Source of the DNA: Bryobacterales bacterium
Lineage (GTDB): Bacteria; Acidobacteriota; Terriglobia; Bryobacterales; Bryobacteraceae
NCBI GenBank assembly: GCA_003142185.1
Contig: PLOR01000030.1
Location: forward strand, 1-64,000
Length of the DNA stretch: 64,000 bases
Direction: 5' to 3'
Shown here: in pieces, positions 8,290 to 16,392 of the stretch
How positions within the stretch are numbered: the first letter of the stretch is position 1
How the letters are laid out: each line of letters opens with the position of its first letter
Position numbers and translations under genes: made by a program
Notes under the pieces: model-generated
Told to the model about the DNA's origin: nothing
Databases searched by the model: none
Seen by the model: only the letters and a program-made list of their open reading frames with translations

Positions 8290-9312
8290 ATGGGCGTCTT
8301 TGAGCTGGCCGTTCTGATCATCGGCATCGCGCTGGTCTTCGACTTTATCAACGGATTCCACGACGCCGCCAACTCGATCGCCACCGTGGTGGCCACGCGC
8401 GTGCTTTCTCCGGGACAAGCCGTGCTGTGGGCGGCTTTTTTCAACTTCGTGGCGGCGTTCCTGTTCGGCACGGCGGTGGCCAGAACGGTGGGCAGCGGAT
8501 TCGTGAACCTGAACCTGGTGACGCCCTACGTCATCATGGCCGGCCTGGCGGGCGCGATTCTCTGGGACCTGACCACGTGGTGGCTGGCGCTGCCCACCAG
8601 TTCGTCGCACGCGCTCATCGGCGGCTATGCGGGCGCGGCGATAGCGCGCGCCGGGATCGTGCGGGGTTTCACCCACAGCTTCGAAGGGCTGATCGCCGGC
8701 CAATGGAGCTTAACCATTGTCTTCATTTTTGCCGCGCCGCTGATCGGGATGATATCGGCCTATGCGTTGATGATTGCGGTGTATTGGCTGTTCCGGCGGG
8801 CCACCCCCAGCAAGATGGACTTTTACTTCCGTAAGCTGCAATTGCTTTCGGCGGCTTCCTTCAGCCTCTCCCATGGATCGAACGACGCGCAGAAGACCAT
8901 GGGGATCATCACCGGCGTGCTGGTGGCCTCAGGATTCCAGAAGGATTTCAAAGTCCCGGTGTGGGTGATTCTGGCCGCGGGCACGGCCATCGGGCTGGGC
9001 ACGCTGAGCGGCGGCTGGCGGATTGTTCGCACCATGGGCACGCGGCTGACGCGCCTCAAACCGCGCAGCGGATTCTGCGCCGAAACCGGCGCGGCGGGCG
9101 CGGTGCTGCTGGCCACCAGTTTGGGCCTGCCGGTTTCCACCACCCACGCCATCGCCGGGGCGATCGCCGGCGTCGGCAGCATTCAGCGGCTGAAGGCCGT
9201 CCGCTGGGGCATCGCCACCAATATCATGTGGGCGTGGGTGCTCACGATTCCGATGGCGGCGCTAATCGCGTGGATGGCGTTTTGCCTGCTGCACCTGGCG
9301 ATTGGCGCGTAG
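8290..9312 (+). CDS. pit: Low-affinity inorganic phosphate transporter, Pit family
   Basis: A 340-residue PHO4/PiT permease with about ten membrane helices, importing phosphate or metal-phosphate with protons or sodium. Both inverted-repeat signatures are present: DFINGFHDAANSIATVVATR near the N-terminus and SHGSNDAQKTMGIIT in the middle. The glycine- and serine-rich LPTSSSHALIGG and LPVSTTHAIAGA loops mirror each other, as expected for the duplicated fold. It forms an operon with the DUF47 gene upstream. The next gene (vapB) is separated by a palindromic repeat. Confidence 0.9.
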   Translation: MGVFELAVLIIGIALVFDFINGFHDAANSIATVVATRVLSPGQAVLWAAFFNFVAAFLFGTAVARTVGSGFVNLNLVTPYVIMAGLAGAILWDLTTWWLALPTSSSHALIGGYAGAAIARAGIVRGFTHSFEGLIAGQWSLTIVFIFAAPLIGMISAYALMIAVYWLFRRATPSKMDFYFRKLQLLSAASFSLSHGSNDAQKTMGIITGVLVASGFQKDFKVPVWVILAAGTAIGLGTLSGGWRIVRTMGTRLTRLKPRSGFCAETGAAGAVLLATSLGLPVSTTHAIAGAIAGVGSIQRLKAVRWGIATNIMWAWVLTIPMAALIAWMAFCLLHLAIGA

Positions 9313-9340
9313 AGTGGGACAGGCGCTTCCGCCTGCCAAC
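9313..9340 (-). repeat. Short palindrome (GGCAGGC family)
   Basis: A palindromic element with arms around GGCAGGCG and CGCCTGCC, read on the minus strand. Related copies with different centres occur at 11740, 20238, 45799 and, in a longer form, at 38499 and 59896. It follows pit and could act as a transcription end, but no T-tract follows. Confidence 0.7.
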
Positions 9341-9377
9341 CGATGATCTGCATGTGCATGCATGTGATAATGGAAGC

Positions 9378-9617
9378 ATGCGAACCACCATTGGGATGAG
9401 GCCGGAACATCGCGCGCGCCTCCTCGAATTGGCCGCCAACCGAGGCGAGAAGGGTTTCTCAAGTGTGGTGGCGGAAGCACTGGACCTCTACCTCGATGCT
9501 CGAAATGGCCGGACAAAGGCGATCCGGAGCGCTCTTGCGTTGAAGGGATCGATGAAGGAGAAAGAAGCTGCCGGTCTGTCGACTCGAACCGGGGGCATCC
9601 GGGCGAACTGGCGATGA
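9378..9617 (+). CDS. vapB: VapB-type antitoxin
   Basis: A 79-residue small antitoxin. The N-terminal part (TTIGMRPEHRARLLELAANRGEKGFSSVVAEALDLYL) fits a ribbon-helix-helix DNA-binding domain, and the charged C-terminal tail would bind and neutralise the PIN toxin. Its stop codon overlaps the vapC start by four bases (ATGA), the classic arrangement for translational coupling. A GATAAT box at 9366-9371 lies six bases before the ATG, so the mRNA could be leaderless. Such operons are normally autoregulated by the antitoxin. Confidence 0.75.
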   Translation: MRTTIGMRPEHRARLLELAANRGEKGFSSVVAEALDLYLDARNGRTKAIRSALALKGSMKEKEAAGLSTRTGGIRANWR

Positions 9618-9985
9618 CCATCGCCGATACGGATGTCCTCATCGACTACCTCGCGGGTAAAGGCGAGGCCGACGCGGTGGAGCGATTGCTTCGCCATGGC
9701 GCACTCAGGACAACCGTCATCAGCCGGTTTGAGCTCCTCTCGGGCGCGAAGAACGCGAAGCAGCTTGCCCGTTTGGTTCAACTGCTCGAGGCGGTACCGT
9801 CGCTGGGGCTGGACGACGCTGCTGCGGACGCTGCCAGCGAGATCCGCAGATCCCTCGAACGATCGGGCAATCCCATTGGGATGGCCGACAGTTTGATTGC
9901 CGGCATCGTGACCGCGAACGGCGGCACGCTGCTCACCCGGAACCGCCGTCACTTCGAGCGGATTCCGGGCATGAAGCTCGCCTGA
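9614..9985 (+). CDS. vapC: VapC-type PIN-domain ribonuclease toxin
   Basis: A 123-residue PIN-domain toxin that cleaves RNA, most often tRNA or rRNA. The acidic active site is recognisable: ADTDVLIDYL at the N-terminus, the glutamate in SRFELLSGA, and the aspartate in GMADSLIAG, followed by the terminal TRNRRHFERI motif. All key acidic residues appear intact, so the toxin is probably active. It is coupled to vapB through a four-base overlap. Confidence 0.87.
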   Translation: MTIADTDVLIDYLAGKGEADAVERLLRHGALRTTVISRFELLSGAKNAKQLARLVQLLEAVPSLGLDDAAADAASEIRRSLERSGNPIGMADSLIAGIVTANGGTLLTRNRRHFERIPGMKLA

Positions 9986-10024
9986 ACTGGTGTGCGACAT
10001 GAATGTGGGAACCGGGCTGGCTTT

Positions 10025-10165
10025 GTATCAGGGCACGGCTTCAGCCGTGCCGCAATACATAGGTAGCCAAAGGCTTTAGCCGCTGAGGCCTTTCCGAGCA
10101 CACAGGGGCTAAAGCCCAGACCTTTCACGCGATCTCCCGGCACGGCTGAAGCCGTGCCCTGATAC
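10025..10165. mobile_element. MITE-like 141-bp element
   Basis: Two perfect 28-bp inverted repeats (10025-10052 and 10138-10165) bound a non-coding 85-bp centre. Each arm is itself nearly palindromic (CACGGCTTCAGCCGTG). The centre holds a second weaker inverted pair around GGCTTTAGCC and GGGGCTAAAGCC. No transposase is encoded. It occupies most of the 330-bp gap between vapC and the orphan antitoxin gene. No target duplication was identified. Confidence 0.7.
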
Positions 10166-10302
10166 AACGCCTCTCGAAAGGGCAACGCGTCGTGTACCCC
10201 TATACTCAGATTCATGCGAATTCACTACGAATCGGGAGGTTCGCCATTTCTGCGTCGCACACCCGTGGGCACGTTGATAGAAGTACTGGAATTCCGTAGT
10301 AT

Positions 10303-10347
10303 ATGAAGTTGGAATTCGAATGGCACGACGCCGACCCAGGCCAATGA
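10303..10347 (+). pseudogene. Remnant of a BrnT-type toxin start
   Basis: An ATG opens a 14-codon frame reading MKLEFEWHDADPGQ before a stop. The MKxEFEWHDA pattern is that of BrnT/DUF497 toxin N-termini, which normally continue with a lysine- and histidine-bearing helix. That part is gone, and the frame runs directly into the antitoxin gene on a different frame. A deletion joining the toxin start to its antitoxin explains this. The match is short, so the call is tentative. Confidence 0.45.
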
Positions 10348-10631
10348 CTTCGGAGGCGGTTGAGCGGTCCGCGCGCGGGGACCGCGACGCTCAGCCGCTT
10401 ACCGAGACGGACCTCAAGCGGATGCGGCGGACACCGCGGGCGAAGATCATCTGGCGTGCCTTGGATCTGACGCAGGAGGAATTCGCCGCCCGCTATCATA
10501 TTCCGCTTGGCACACTGCGGGATTGGGAGCAGGGCCGCGCCGAACCGGACCAGCCCACGCGGGCCTATCTGACACTCATCGCCCGCGACCCCGATCATGT
10601 GAACCGGACGTTGAATCCGAAGGCGAGCTGA
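10320..10631 (+). CDS. XRE-family antitoxin, apparently orphaned
   Basis: A 103-residue DNA-binding protein with a Cro/C1-type helix-turn-helix (about residues 45-80): LTQEEFAARYHIPLGTLRDWEQGRAEPD. Its N-terminal stretch (MTSEAVERS...PLTETDLKRMRR) matches antitoxins that partner BrnT-like toxins. The toxin gene expected upstream has been reduced to its first codons. The true start may be the internal ATG at about residue 9. It is followed by a perfect palindrome at 10636-10651. It may now serve only as a repressor or as an anti-toxin for related loci. Confidence 0.72.
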   Translation: MARRRPRPMTSEAVERSARGDRDAQPLTETDLKRMRRTPRAKIIWRALDLTQEEFAARYHIPLGTLRDWEQGRAEPDQPTRAYLTLIARDPDHVNRTLNPKAS

Positions 10632-10635
10632 CGAA

Positions 10636-10651
10636 ACCGCCGGTCGGCGGT
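10636..10651 (+). terminator. Palindrome after the XRE gene
   Basis: A perfect inverted repeat with 7-bp arms (ACCGCCG/CGGCGGT) lies four bases after the stop codon. It lacks a clear T-run, so factor-independent termination is uncertain. Confidence 0.4.
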
Positions 10652-10793
10652 AGGTTCTGCGATGCTTCTGAGGTTGCGGTCGCGTGAGGACCGCTGGAGT
10701 ATTGTACGCCTGGACATGCGTTGTTCCCCATTGCATCCCCCAAAGGGACAGCGCAGGGCGACAATGAGAGTAGTGAGGCCCGCGGGGCGGTAA

Positions 10794-11696
10794 ATGAGCA
10801 CGAAGAAGGTCTACCCAAGATCATTGCGTGGTGCGCTCGACGTCTTGGAGAAGTTGGCCCTAGGCGACGACGACACCGTGTTCCGGGGGCACTCGGACAG
10901 TGAGTGGCGCATTTGCTCGACGCTATCGCGGTTCAGCGCTATCCCTCATGAATCCTGGGACACGCGGGTTGACGAGATGCTGTCGCATTTCATGACGAAC
11001 CTTCGGTCAATCGGGGAAATGCCCGCCGACCTCAATTCGGACCGGCGGGCGCGTTTGGAATACGGCCGCCACCACGACGTTCCTTCGCCGCTCATCGACT
11101 TCTCTCTCTCCCCTTACGTCGCTCTCTTTTTCGCCTTCAACGGCTTCCGGCCGGACAGAACCAAACCCGACAAGAAAGTCGTTGTTTATGCCCTGGACAC
11201 CAAGGCGCTCGGTCTGGGATGGTCGCAACGCTGCGCCAGCGTGGGTAAAGGCGGCGCTGGTGAGGAGCTTAACAGGTTCCTGGACCAAAGCGAGCCGCTC
11301 TTTGCGAAGGGGTACCCCGCCGGTGTCCTAAAGTACATCCGCTTTCCCGCAAGTTCGAACAAGCGGATGCAGCGGCAGATGGGGGTCTTTATCTACGACA
11401 CCTTGAACTACGCGCATCTGAACCTGAAGGACTTCGAGGACTTGGCCGAGAACGTTAAGGAGCCGCGTGACGCGACATCAGGTGAGTACTCACCGACACT
11501 TACCAAAGTGTTTGTTCCGTGTTCGGTCGCCGGTGAGGCCTTCAGCCGGCTTGAGCTGATGGGCATCAGTGCGACGCGGCTTTACGATGATCGCAGCGGC
11601 GCTGCGGCCGACGTCAAGAACGCCTACAACTACAGTCGGAAAACAGGATATGCGTGGGATCAAGTTCTGAGGAGGTCCCGGGGGCCTTCAAGTTAG
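10794..11696 (+). CDS. FRG-domain protein
   Basis: A 300-residue soluble protein containing the FRG domain, named for its conserved Phe-Arg-Gly motif. This is seen here as VFRGHSDSEWRICSTLSRF (about residues 29-46), with the second hallmark block LIDFSLSPYVALFFAF near residue 100. The domain's biochemical role is not established. It is frequently found in accessory regions. The gene follows a vapBC pair, a MITE-like element and an orphan antitoxin. It stands alone here, preceded by a 160-bp gap without a clear promoter. I would not assign a function. Confidence 0.75.
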   Translation: MSTKKVYPRSLRGALDVLEKLALGDDDTVFRGHSDSEWRICSTLSRFSAIPHESWDTRVDEMLSHFMTNLRSIGEMPADLNSDRRARLEYGRHHDVPSPLIDFSLSPYVALFFAFNGFRPDRTKPDKKVVVYALDTKALGLGWSQRCASVGKGGAGEELNRFLDQSEPLFAKGYPAGVLKYIRFPASSNKRMQRQMGVFIYDTLNYAHLNLKDFEDLAENVKEPRDATSGEYSPTLTKVFVPCSVAGEAFSRLELMGISATRLYDDRSGAAADVKNAYNYSRKTGYAWDQVLRRSRGPSS

Positions 11697-11739
11697 AAGA
11701 CGCGACTTACGTGGAGGCCGGCGCGGTGTTTCCATCGGG

Positions 11740-11768
11740 GTTGGCAGGCGGAAGCGCCTGCCCCACTT
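11740..11768 (+). repeat. Short palindrome (GGCAGGC family)
   Basis: GGCAGGC and GCCTGCC arms around a GGAAGC centre, followed by CCACTTT. It lies between the convergent FRG and lptB genes, the same position type as several other copies. Confidence 0.7.
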
Positions 11769-11774
11769 TGGCTT

Positions 11775-12503
11775 CTACAGCCGCAGTTTGAACGATTCCC
11801 CGAGGTAGATGCGCTTCACTTCGGGGTCGCGCTCCAGGGCTTCGGGGCTGCCGCCGCGGAAGATGCGGCCTTCGTCGATGATGTAGGCGCGGTCGGTCAC
11901 CATCAGGGTTTCGCGCACCTGGTGATCGGTGATCAGGATGCCGATGCCGGCGCGCTTCAAATCGAAGATGATGCGCTGGAGCTCCAGCACCTGGATGGGA
12001 TCGATGCCGGAGAACGGTTCGTCGAGCAGCAGGAATTTCGGACTGATCACCAGCGAGCGGGCGATTTCCACCCGCCGCCGCTCGCCGCCGGAGAGCATGT
12101 AACCGCGGCTGCGGCGGACTTTTTCCAGGCCCATCTGCTCGATCAACAGTTCCATCCGTTCGCGGCGCTCGCGCGCGGAAAGCGAGAGCGTTTCGAGGAT
12201 GGCCAGCAGGTTTTCCTCGACCGTGAGCTTGCGGAAAACCGAAGCCTCCTGCGGCAGATAACTGATGCCGCGGCGCGCCCGCTGGTACATGGGCAGGCCG
12301 GTAATGTCCTTCTCATCGAGCAGAATGCGGCCGGAATCCGGCGTGATGAGGCCGACGATCATGTAGAACGTGGTGGTTTTGCCGGCGCCGTTCTGCCCCA
12401 GCAGGCCGACCACTTCGCCCTGCTGCAAATGCACAGTGACGTCGTCCACGACGCGGCGCCCCCGGTAGGCTTTGGAAATCTCCGAGGTCTCGAGTTTGCT
12501 CAC
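11775..12503 (-). CDS. lptB: LPS export ABC transporter ATP-binding protein
   Basis: A 242-residue ATPase of the LptB2FG complex, which extracts lipopolysaccharide from the inner membrane and pushes it across the Lpt bridge. Walker A is GQNGAGKTT, the Q-loop is in [13 protein letters not shown], the signature is [13 protein letters not shown], Walker B is [12 protein letters not shown], and the switch His is in LITDHQVRE. The close match of the [14 protein letters not shown] segment is typical of LptB. The GTG at 12503 starts the conserved part and lies seven bases after the upstream gene's stop. An ATG at 12563 would overlap that gene. LptF/G are not in the window. Confidence 0.9.
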   Translation of the reverse strand: MSKLETSEISKAYRGRRVVDDVTVHLQQGEVVGLLGQNGAGKTTTFYMIVGLITPDSGRILLDEKDITGLPMYQRARRGISYLPQEASVFRKLTVEENLLAILETLSLSARERRERMELLIEQMGLEKVRRSRGYMLSGGERRRVEIARSLVISPKFLLLDEPFSGIDPIQVLELQRIIFDLKRAGIGILITDHQVRETLMVTDRAYIIDEGRIFRGGSPEALERDPEVKRIYLGESFKLRL

Positions 12504-12510
12504 ACCGCCG

Positions 12511-14769
12511 CTATTTTCGGTGGCGGGTGATAAAGGTCTGGACAGGCCGGTTGGGAGCCCCATCTATGCTTAACCTATCATCGTTGGAGAAGTAGGTCAA
12601 TTTTTCGCCCTCGGTGGAATGCCCGGCTTCGTCCACCAGGCGGGGCTTGCCGCCGGTGAGGATCACCTTCGCGTCGCCGGTGTAATACTCGCTGTGTTCG
12701 GCGGTTGCGATGCGGCGGCCGTTGACGGTGTCGGCGACAATCTTGACGCCGCCATCGGCGACGGCTTTCTCGAGGCGCGAATCGGCGCTTGAATCGGCGA
12801 GGACGGCGTGCAATTCGCGGCTGGTGATGTGCATCCCCGGCCGCGACATGTCCACGCCGCCGGTGTACACGGCCAGGCGGTCGGCATCGGTGTAGACCAG
12901 GCGCGGGGCGCGCACCACGGTGAGCACGGGCGCGGCGGTTTTCTTTTTCTCCTCGTCCTTGGGCTCTTCCCAGAGGCTGCTGACCACGTTGCGGTCGGCG
13001 ATGAAGGAGCGCTTCTCGCGGTCCACATCCACGGTATCCGCGGTGATGCGGTTGGCGCCTTGCCACATCACCACGCCACCTTCGTAGTGCATGTTGCGGC
13101 TCTTATTGGTGGAAACCATGCGGCGCGCCTGGGCCTGCAGCGGTTCGTCGGTGGCCAGAATCTGGGAGTTCTTTTTGGCATCCGGTTCCGGCATGCGGCT
13201 GGAATTGACGTTGCCTTCGGCGGTGAAGTCGCCGCTGGTCTGGTTCATCCGGATGCGGTCCGCGCTGGTGGCGCCGGTAGAATCCCACATGCGCGCGGCG
13301 CCATCGAGCACCATCACGTTTTGATCCGAATCGAGGGTAGCTTTAGCGGCGCGGGCCTGGCGGTCGCCTTCGGCGTAGGCGAAGCCGCCGGATTGCTCCA
13401 TCGCCACCAGGTGGCTGGTCTTGGGATCGAAGCGGGCGTTGATTTCCCGGCTGCTGGTGACGGACTGGGCGCGCTTGCGCTTGCGTTCCTCGCCATTGGG
13501 GTCGGTGGCGGTGTGGGCATCGGTGGCACGGAAGGTATCGATGCGGTTGTCTTGGCCGTAGGCGATCAGAAAATCCTTGCCGCGCAAAACGCGGTGGTGA
13601 GCGGCGGCCGTGTTGGGAACGAACTCCAGGCTGGAGGGTCCGCGGGTGACTATGCGGTCGAGCTCCTTGCCGCCGGGACGCATGGTCATCTCCAGTTTGT
13701 CGGCCGAGAGCACGTGGGTATCGCCGGGGTCGCTCGCGGGCGCGGGCAGGGGTTTCGAAATCACCACGCCGTGGCCGGCGGCGGCAACGCGGAGCAGGAT
13801 GCTCCGGTTGTCGCGCACCTCGAAATTCAGATCCACACGGTCACCGGTGACGGTGGTTTGCGAAGTGGGCGCATTCGACACCAGGCGGGCGTTGTCCACG
13901 GCGGCGATATGCTCTACCTGGCCGTGGTCGTTGCAATCCATGAAGAGCTCGGTGGCGGAGTAGGAGATCTGGCGGCTGTCGTTATCCTCGGTGCCGCGCG
14001 CGTGGAAGGCGTGCACGTTGCGGATTTGGTGGTTTTGCAATTGGATCAGCGGCGCATCGCCTTCCACCACGGTGCCTTCCCGGGTCAATTTGCCCCAGGG
14101 TGGGAGTTCGATGGTCTGGTTGTTTTCGTGAAAGACCAGGCCGCCGGCTTCAATCGTCATCGGCCTGGCGCCAGGGCCTTGCGGCTGATAGTGAATCTCG
14201 ACGTCCTGTTTCATGCGCAATTCGTGCGCGGTGGGATCGTAGTACGCGCCGGTGGCCTTGCCGCTGCCGTTTTGAAAAGTGAAGGTGGAGGGACTATCAG
14301 TTTCGGCGCGGTAGGTTTCGGTATTGAAAGTGACGCCGGCGGAATGGATGACCACCGGGGCGCGCTGGGGCGCGCCGGCCGTCGGAAGATTCAGCGTGAT
14401 CTCGACGTCGCCCTCGGAATAGAGCCGATGCTCAGATTTGTAAAACTGGGCGTTGGCCGCATTGATCAGGTCGTAGGTGTCGTCCTTCTTACCGGGCAGG
14501 CGCAGCTTCATGCCCTTGAGGTCGACGCGGGAGGAATCCTTGACCTCGCGGAAGTCCTCGGCGGTAATATCGGCCCGCACGTGGCCGGTTTTGGCGTCGG
14601 TTTCCACCCAGTGCCAGAGTTGGGCGCTGGAGTGCAGATCGTCGGGAAGATCCTTGGGCCGGGCAGGCGCGTGCGCCGCGGCCGACCTTTTCTGCGCGCG
14701 ATAGGTGAAAACGATGCCGCCGAGGATGGCGGCGATCGCCAGCAGCAGGAGCCAGCGTGGGCCTCGCAT
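12511..14769 (-). CDS. LptC/LptA-like LPS transport protein, 752 residues
   Basis: An envelope protein with one N-terminal membrane helix (about residues 7-23). A region resembling LptC (to about residue 190) follows, then several OstA/LptA-type beta-jellyroll repeats to the C-terminus. Repeated motifs such as [33 protein letters not shown] and [25 protein letters not shown] mark successive OstA strands. LptC and LptA are each under about 220 residues in proteobacteria, so this single protein may span much of the periplasm as a fused bridge. It lies directly upstream of lptB on the same strand, supporting the role in LPS transport. Confidence 0.78.
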   Translation of the reverse strand: MRGPRWLLLLAIAAILGGIVFTYRAQKRSAAAHAPARPKDLPDDLHSSAQLWHWVETDAKTGHVRADITAEDFREVKDSSRVDLKGMKLRLPGKKDDTYDLINAANAQFYKSEHRLYSEGDVEITLNLPTAGAPQRAPVVIHSAGVTFNTETYRAETDSPSTFTFQNGSGKATGAYYDPTAHELRMKQDVEIHYQPQGPGARPMTIEAGGLVFHENNQTIELPPWGKLTREGTVVEGDAPLIQLQNHQIRNVHAFHARGTEDNDSRQISYSATELFMDCNDHGQVEHIAAVDNARLVSNAPTSQTTVTGDRVDLNFEVRDNRSILLRVAAAGHGVVISKPLPAPASDPGDTHVLSADKLEMTMRPGGKELDRIVTRGPSSLEFVPNTAAAHHRVLRGKDFLIAYGQDNRIDTFRATDAHTATDPNGEERKRKRAQSVTSSREINARFDPKTSHLVAMEQSGGFAYAEGDRQARAAKATLDSDQNVMVLDGAARMWDSTGATSADRIRMNQTSGDFTAEGNVNSSRMPEPDAKKNSQILATDEPLQAQARRMVSTNKSRNMHYEGGVVMWQGANRITADTVDVDREKRSFIADRNVVSSLWEEPKDEEKKKTAAPVLTVVRAPRLVYTDADRLAVYTGGVDMSRPGMHITSRELHAVLADSSADSRLEKAVADGGVKIVADTVNGRRIATAEHSEYYTGDAKVILTGGKPRLVDEAGHSTEGEKLTYFSNDDRLSIDGAPNRPVQTFITRHRK

Positions 14770-14910
14770 GGGGACACTTTTACTATAGCGTGTCCGGCCG
14801 GGTGGGGCATGTTTGAGAGCTTGCTAAGAAGATGGGCCACGAATGAACGCGGATTAAGAACAACGAGCGTATCCGTATTCAGCAGGCTCTTTAGCCGGCG
14901 CGTGAAAAAA

Positions 14911-14943
14911 CACCGGCGGCAAAGACCGCCGGCGCTACCGGTG
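14911..14943 (+). repeat. Intergenic hairpin element
   Basis: A strong stem (CCGGCGG at 14913-14919 with CCGCCGG at 14926-14932, loop caaaga) sits in the gap between the divergent LptC/LptA-like and SDR genes. A GATAAT box at 14943-14948 follows, nine bases before the SDR start. Confidence 0.55.
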
Positions 14944-14957
14944 ATAATGGGGAAGTC

Positions 14958-15713
14958 ATGATTGAAACGGGACTGGCGGGCAAGGTGGCAATTGTCACCG
15001 GCGCGGCCGCGGGCATCGGCAAGGCTACGGCGCGGCGCTTCGCACAGGAAGGCTGCAAGGTGGCTTCCTGGGACGTGAAGGAGACGGAACCGGAAGGGGG
15101 CGGCATCTTTCAGAAGGTGGATGTGACCAGCGCGGCCTCGGTGGAGAGCGCGGTGGAGGAAACCGAGCGCGCACTGGGGCCGGTGTACGCGCTGATCAAC
15201 AATGCGGGCATTCTGCGCGACGGGCAGATCGTCAAATTCAAGGAAGGCGCCATCGCCGGCGTGATGAGCGACGAACAGTTCGACGCGGTGATTGCGGTGA
15301 ACCTGCGGGGCGTGTTCGTGGCCACGCGGGGCGCCGCCGCGCGCATGATCCGGACGGGCGCGGGCGGAGTGATCCTGAACGCCACCAGCGTGGTCGGCTT
15401 GTACGGCAACTTCGGGCAGACCAATTATGTCGCCAGCAAAGCGGGCGTGATCGGAATGACGCGGGTATGGGCGCGGGAGTTCGGCAGGTTCGGCATTCGC
15501 GTCAACGCGGTGGCGCCGGGTATCATCGACACGGATATGATGAAGGCCGTCCCGGAGAAGGCTCGGGAGGGGTTGCGCGCGCACACGCCGCTGGGCCGCA
15601 TGGGACAACCCGAGGATATCGCCAACGCATATTTGTGGCTGGCCTCGGACGCGGCGTCCTTCGTCACCGGCGCGGTGCTCAGCGTGGATGGCGGAATCGT
15701 GATGGGAACGTAG
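14958..15713 (+). CDS. FabG-like short-chain dehydrogenase/reductase
   Basis: A 251-residue classical SDR. The cofactor motif TGAAAGIG is at about residues 15-22, NNAG at about 82-85, the catalytic serine in NATSVVG, and YVASK (Tyr and Lys) near 158-162. The C-terminal PGIIDTDM and SFVTGAVLSVDGG blocks are those of 3-oxoacyl-ACP reductases and related alcohol dehydrogenases. An acidic residue at the end of strand 2 (SWDVKE) hints at NAD rather than NADP preference. No fatty-acid synthesis genes are adjacent, so the substrate is open. Confidence 0.85.
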   Translation: MIETGLAGKVAIVTGAAAGIGKATARRFAQEGCKVASWDVKETEPEGGGIFQKVDVTSAASVESAVEETERALGPVYALINNAGILRDGQIVKFKEGAIAGVMSDEQFDAVIAVNLRGVFVATRGAAARMIRTGAGGVILNATSVVGLYGNFGQTNYVASKAGVIGMTRVWAREFGRFGIRVNAVAPGIIDTDMMKAVPEKAREGLRAHTPLGRMGQPEDIANAYLWLASDAASFVTGAVLSVDGGIVMGT

Positions 15714-15716
15714 GGG

Positions 15717-15998
15717 CTAATGTGCCAAATCCGCGTCATGCTCCTGCAAGACCGGAGTACCGGTGACACGCCCATAAAGAACGTCCGGATCAAGATCGGC
15801 TCCGTTCGGCCAAGCTACAGTGCCCAGCTCCGGATCGACGCGGACACGCGCGAAGTAGGCGGGGTCGCGCAGTGGCGCGAAGACTCCTTGGAAGCTGAGA
15901 TCGGGCGCGAGATCAACCACGCCCTCGACGCCGTCCTCGAAGCGAAGATGCAAGCGATGCTCGCCGAGAGCTCTTGCGGTAACAACGTCCTTCAACAT
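15717..15998 (-). CDS. DUF2442 protein
   Basis: A 93-residue small protein of the DUF2442 family. The LHLRFEDGVEGVVDLAP and GTVAWPNGADLDPDVLY blocks are diagnostic. Members are commonly encoded next to DUF4160 genes, as here, and have been treated as predicted toxin-antitoxin-like pairs, although I know of no firm mechanism. It starts three bases after the stop of the DUF4160 gene, so the pair is co-transcribed. Confidence 0.82.
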   Translation of the reverse strand: MLKDVVTARALGEHRLHLRFEDGVEGVVDLAPDLSFQGVFAPLRDPAYFARVRVDPELGTVAWPNGADLDPDVLYGRVTGTPVLQEHDADLAH

Positions 15999-16001
15999 AA
16001 T

Positions 16002-16262
16002 CTACTCGAGAGGCGCAATCGGTTTGAGCTGCGCCTCGGCTCTCGCCAGTTTCCAGTCTTCTATCAATTCCGCGCGATGCAGCGCCGCCCACTCCGTCAC
16101 CAAGCCGAGTGCGCGGGGCGAAAGGTGCCCTCTCAAAAGAGCCAGCGTTCCGATCGCAACGAGCGCCCTCTGGCCGGAATAGCGCACGTGGAAGTGCGGC
16201 GGCTCGTGATCGCAGTAGTACATCTGCACAATGATACCGAAGAACCGGCTGATCTCGGGCAT
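16002..16262 (-). CDS. DUF4160 protein
   Basis: An 86-residue protein whose IVQMYYCDHEPPHFHVRYSG motif is the hallmark of DUF4160. The ATG at 16262 begins the conserved MPEISRFFGI segment. The frame extends upstream to 16325, but that part does not fit the family. It forms a tight pair with DUF2442 downstream. The HEPPHFH cluster could bind metal, which is an inference. Confidence 0.83.
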   Translation of the reverse strand: MPEISRFFGIIVQMYYCDHEPPHFHVRYSGQRALVAIGTLALLRGHLSPRALGLVTEWAALHRAELIEDWKLARAEAQLKPIAPLE

Positions 16263-16392
16263 GCGTGGAACTTCTTCAAGCGAGTCCGGGCGGCCGGCGA
16301 ATGGCATTCGCCCAAACGCGCCCAATCCTGGCCTCTGATTTTGATCGTATCAGGGATGTGGGCAGGCGCGGTGATTGGTCCGAAAGCGCACC

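Noticed and set aside
12808-14961. 717-codon plus-strand ORF opposite the LptC/LptA-like gene
   Set aside because: Low-complexity Gly/Val/Ala/His-rich translation without domains, lying antisense to a gene with clear domains. It is a GC-driven shadow frame.
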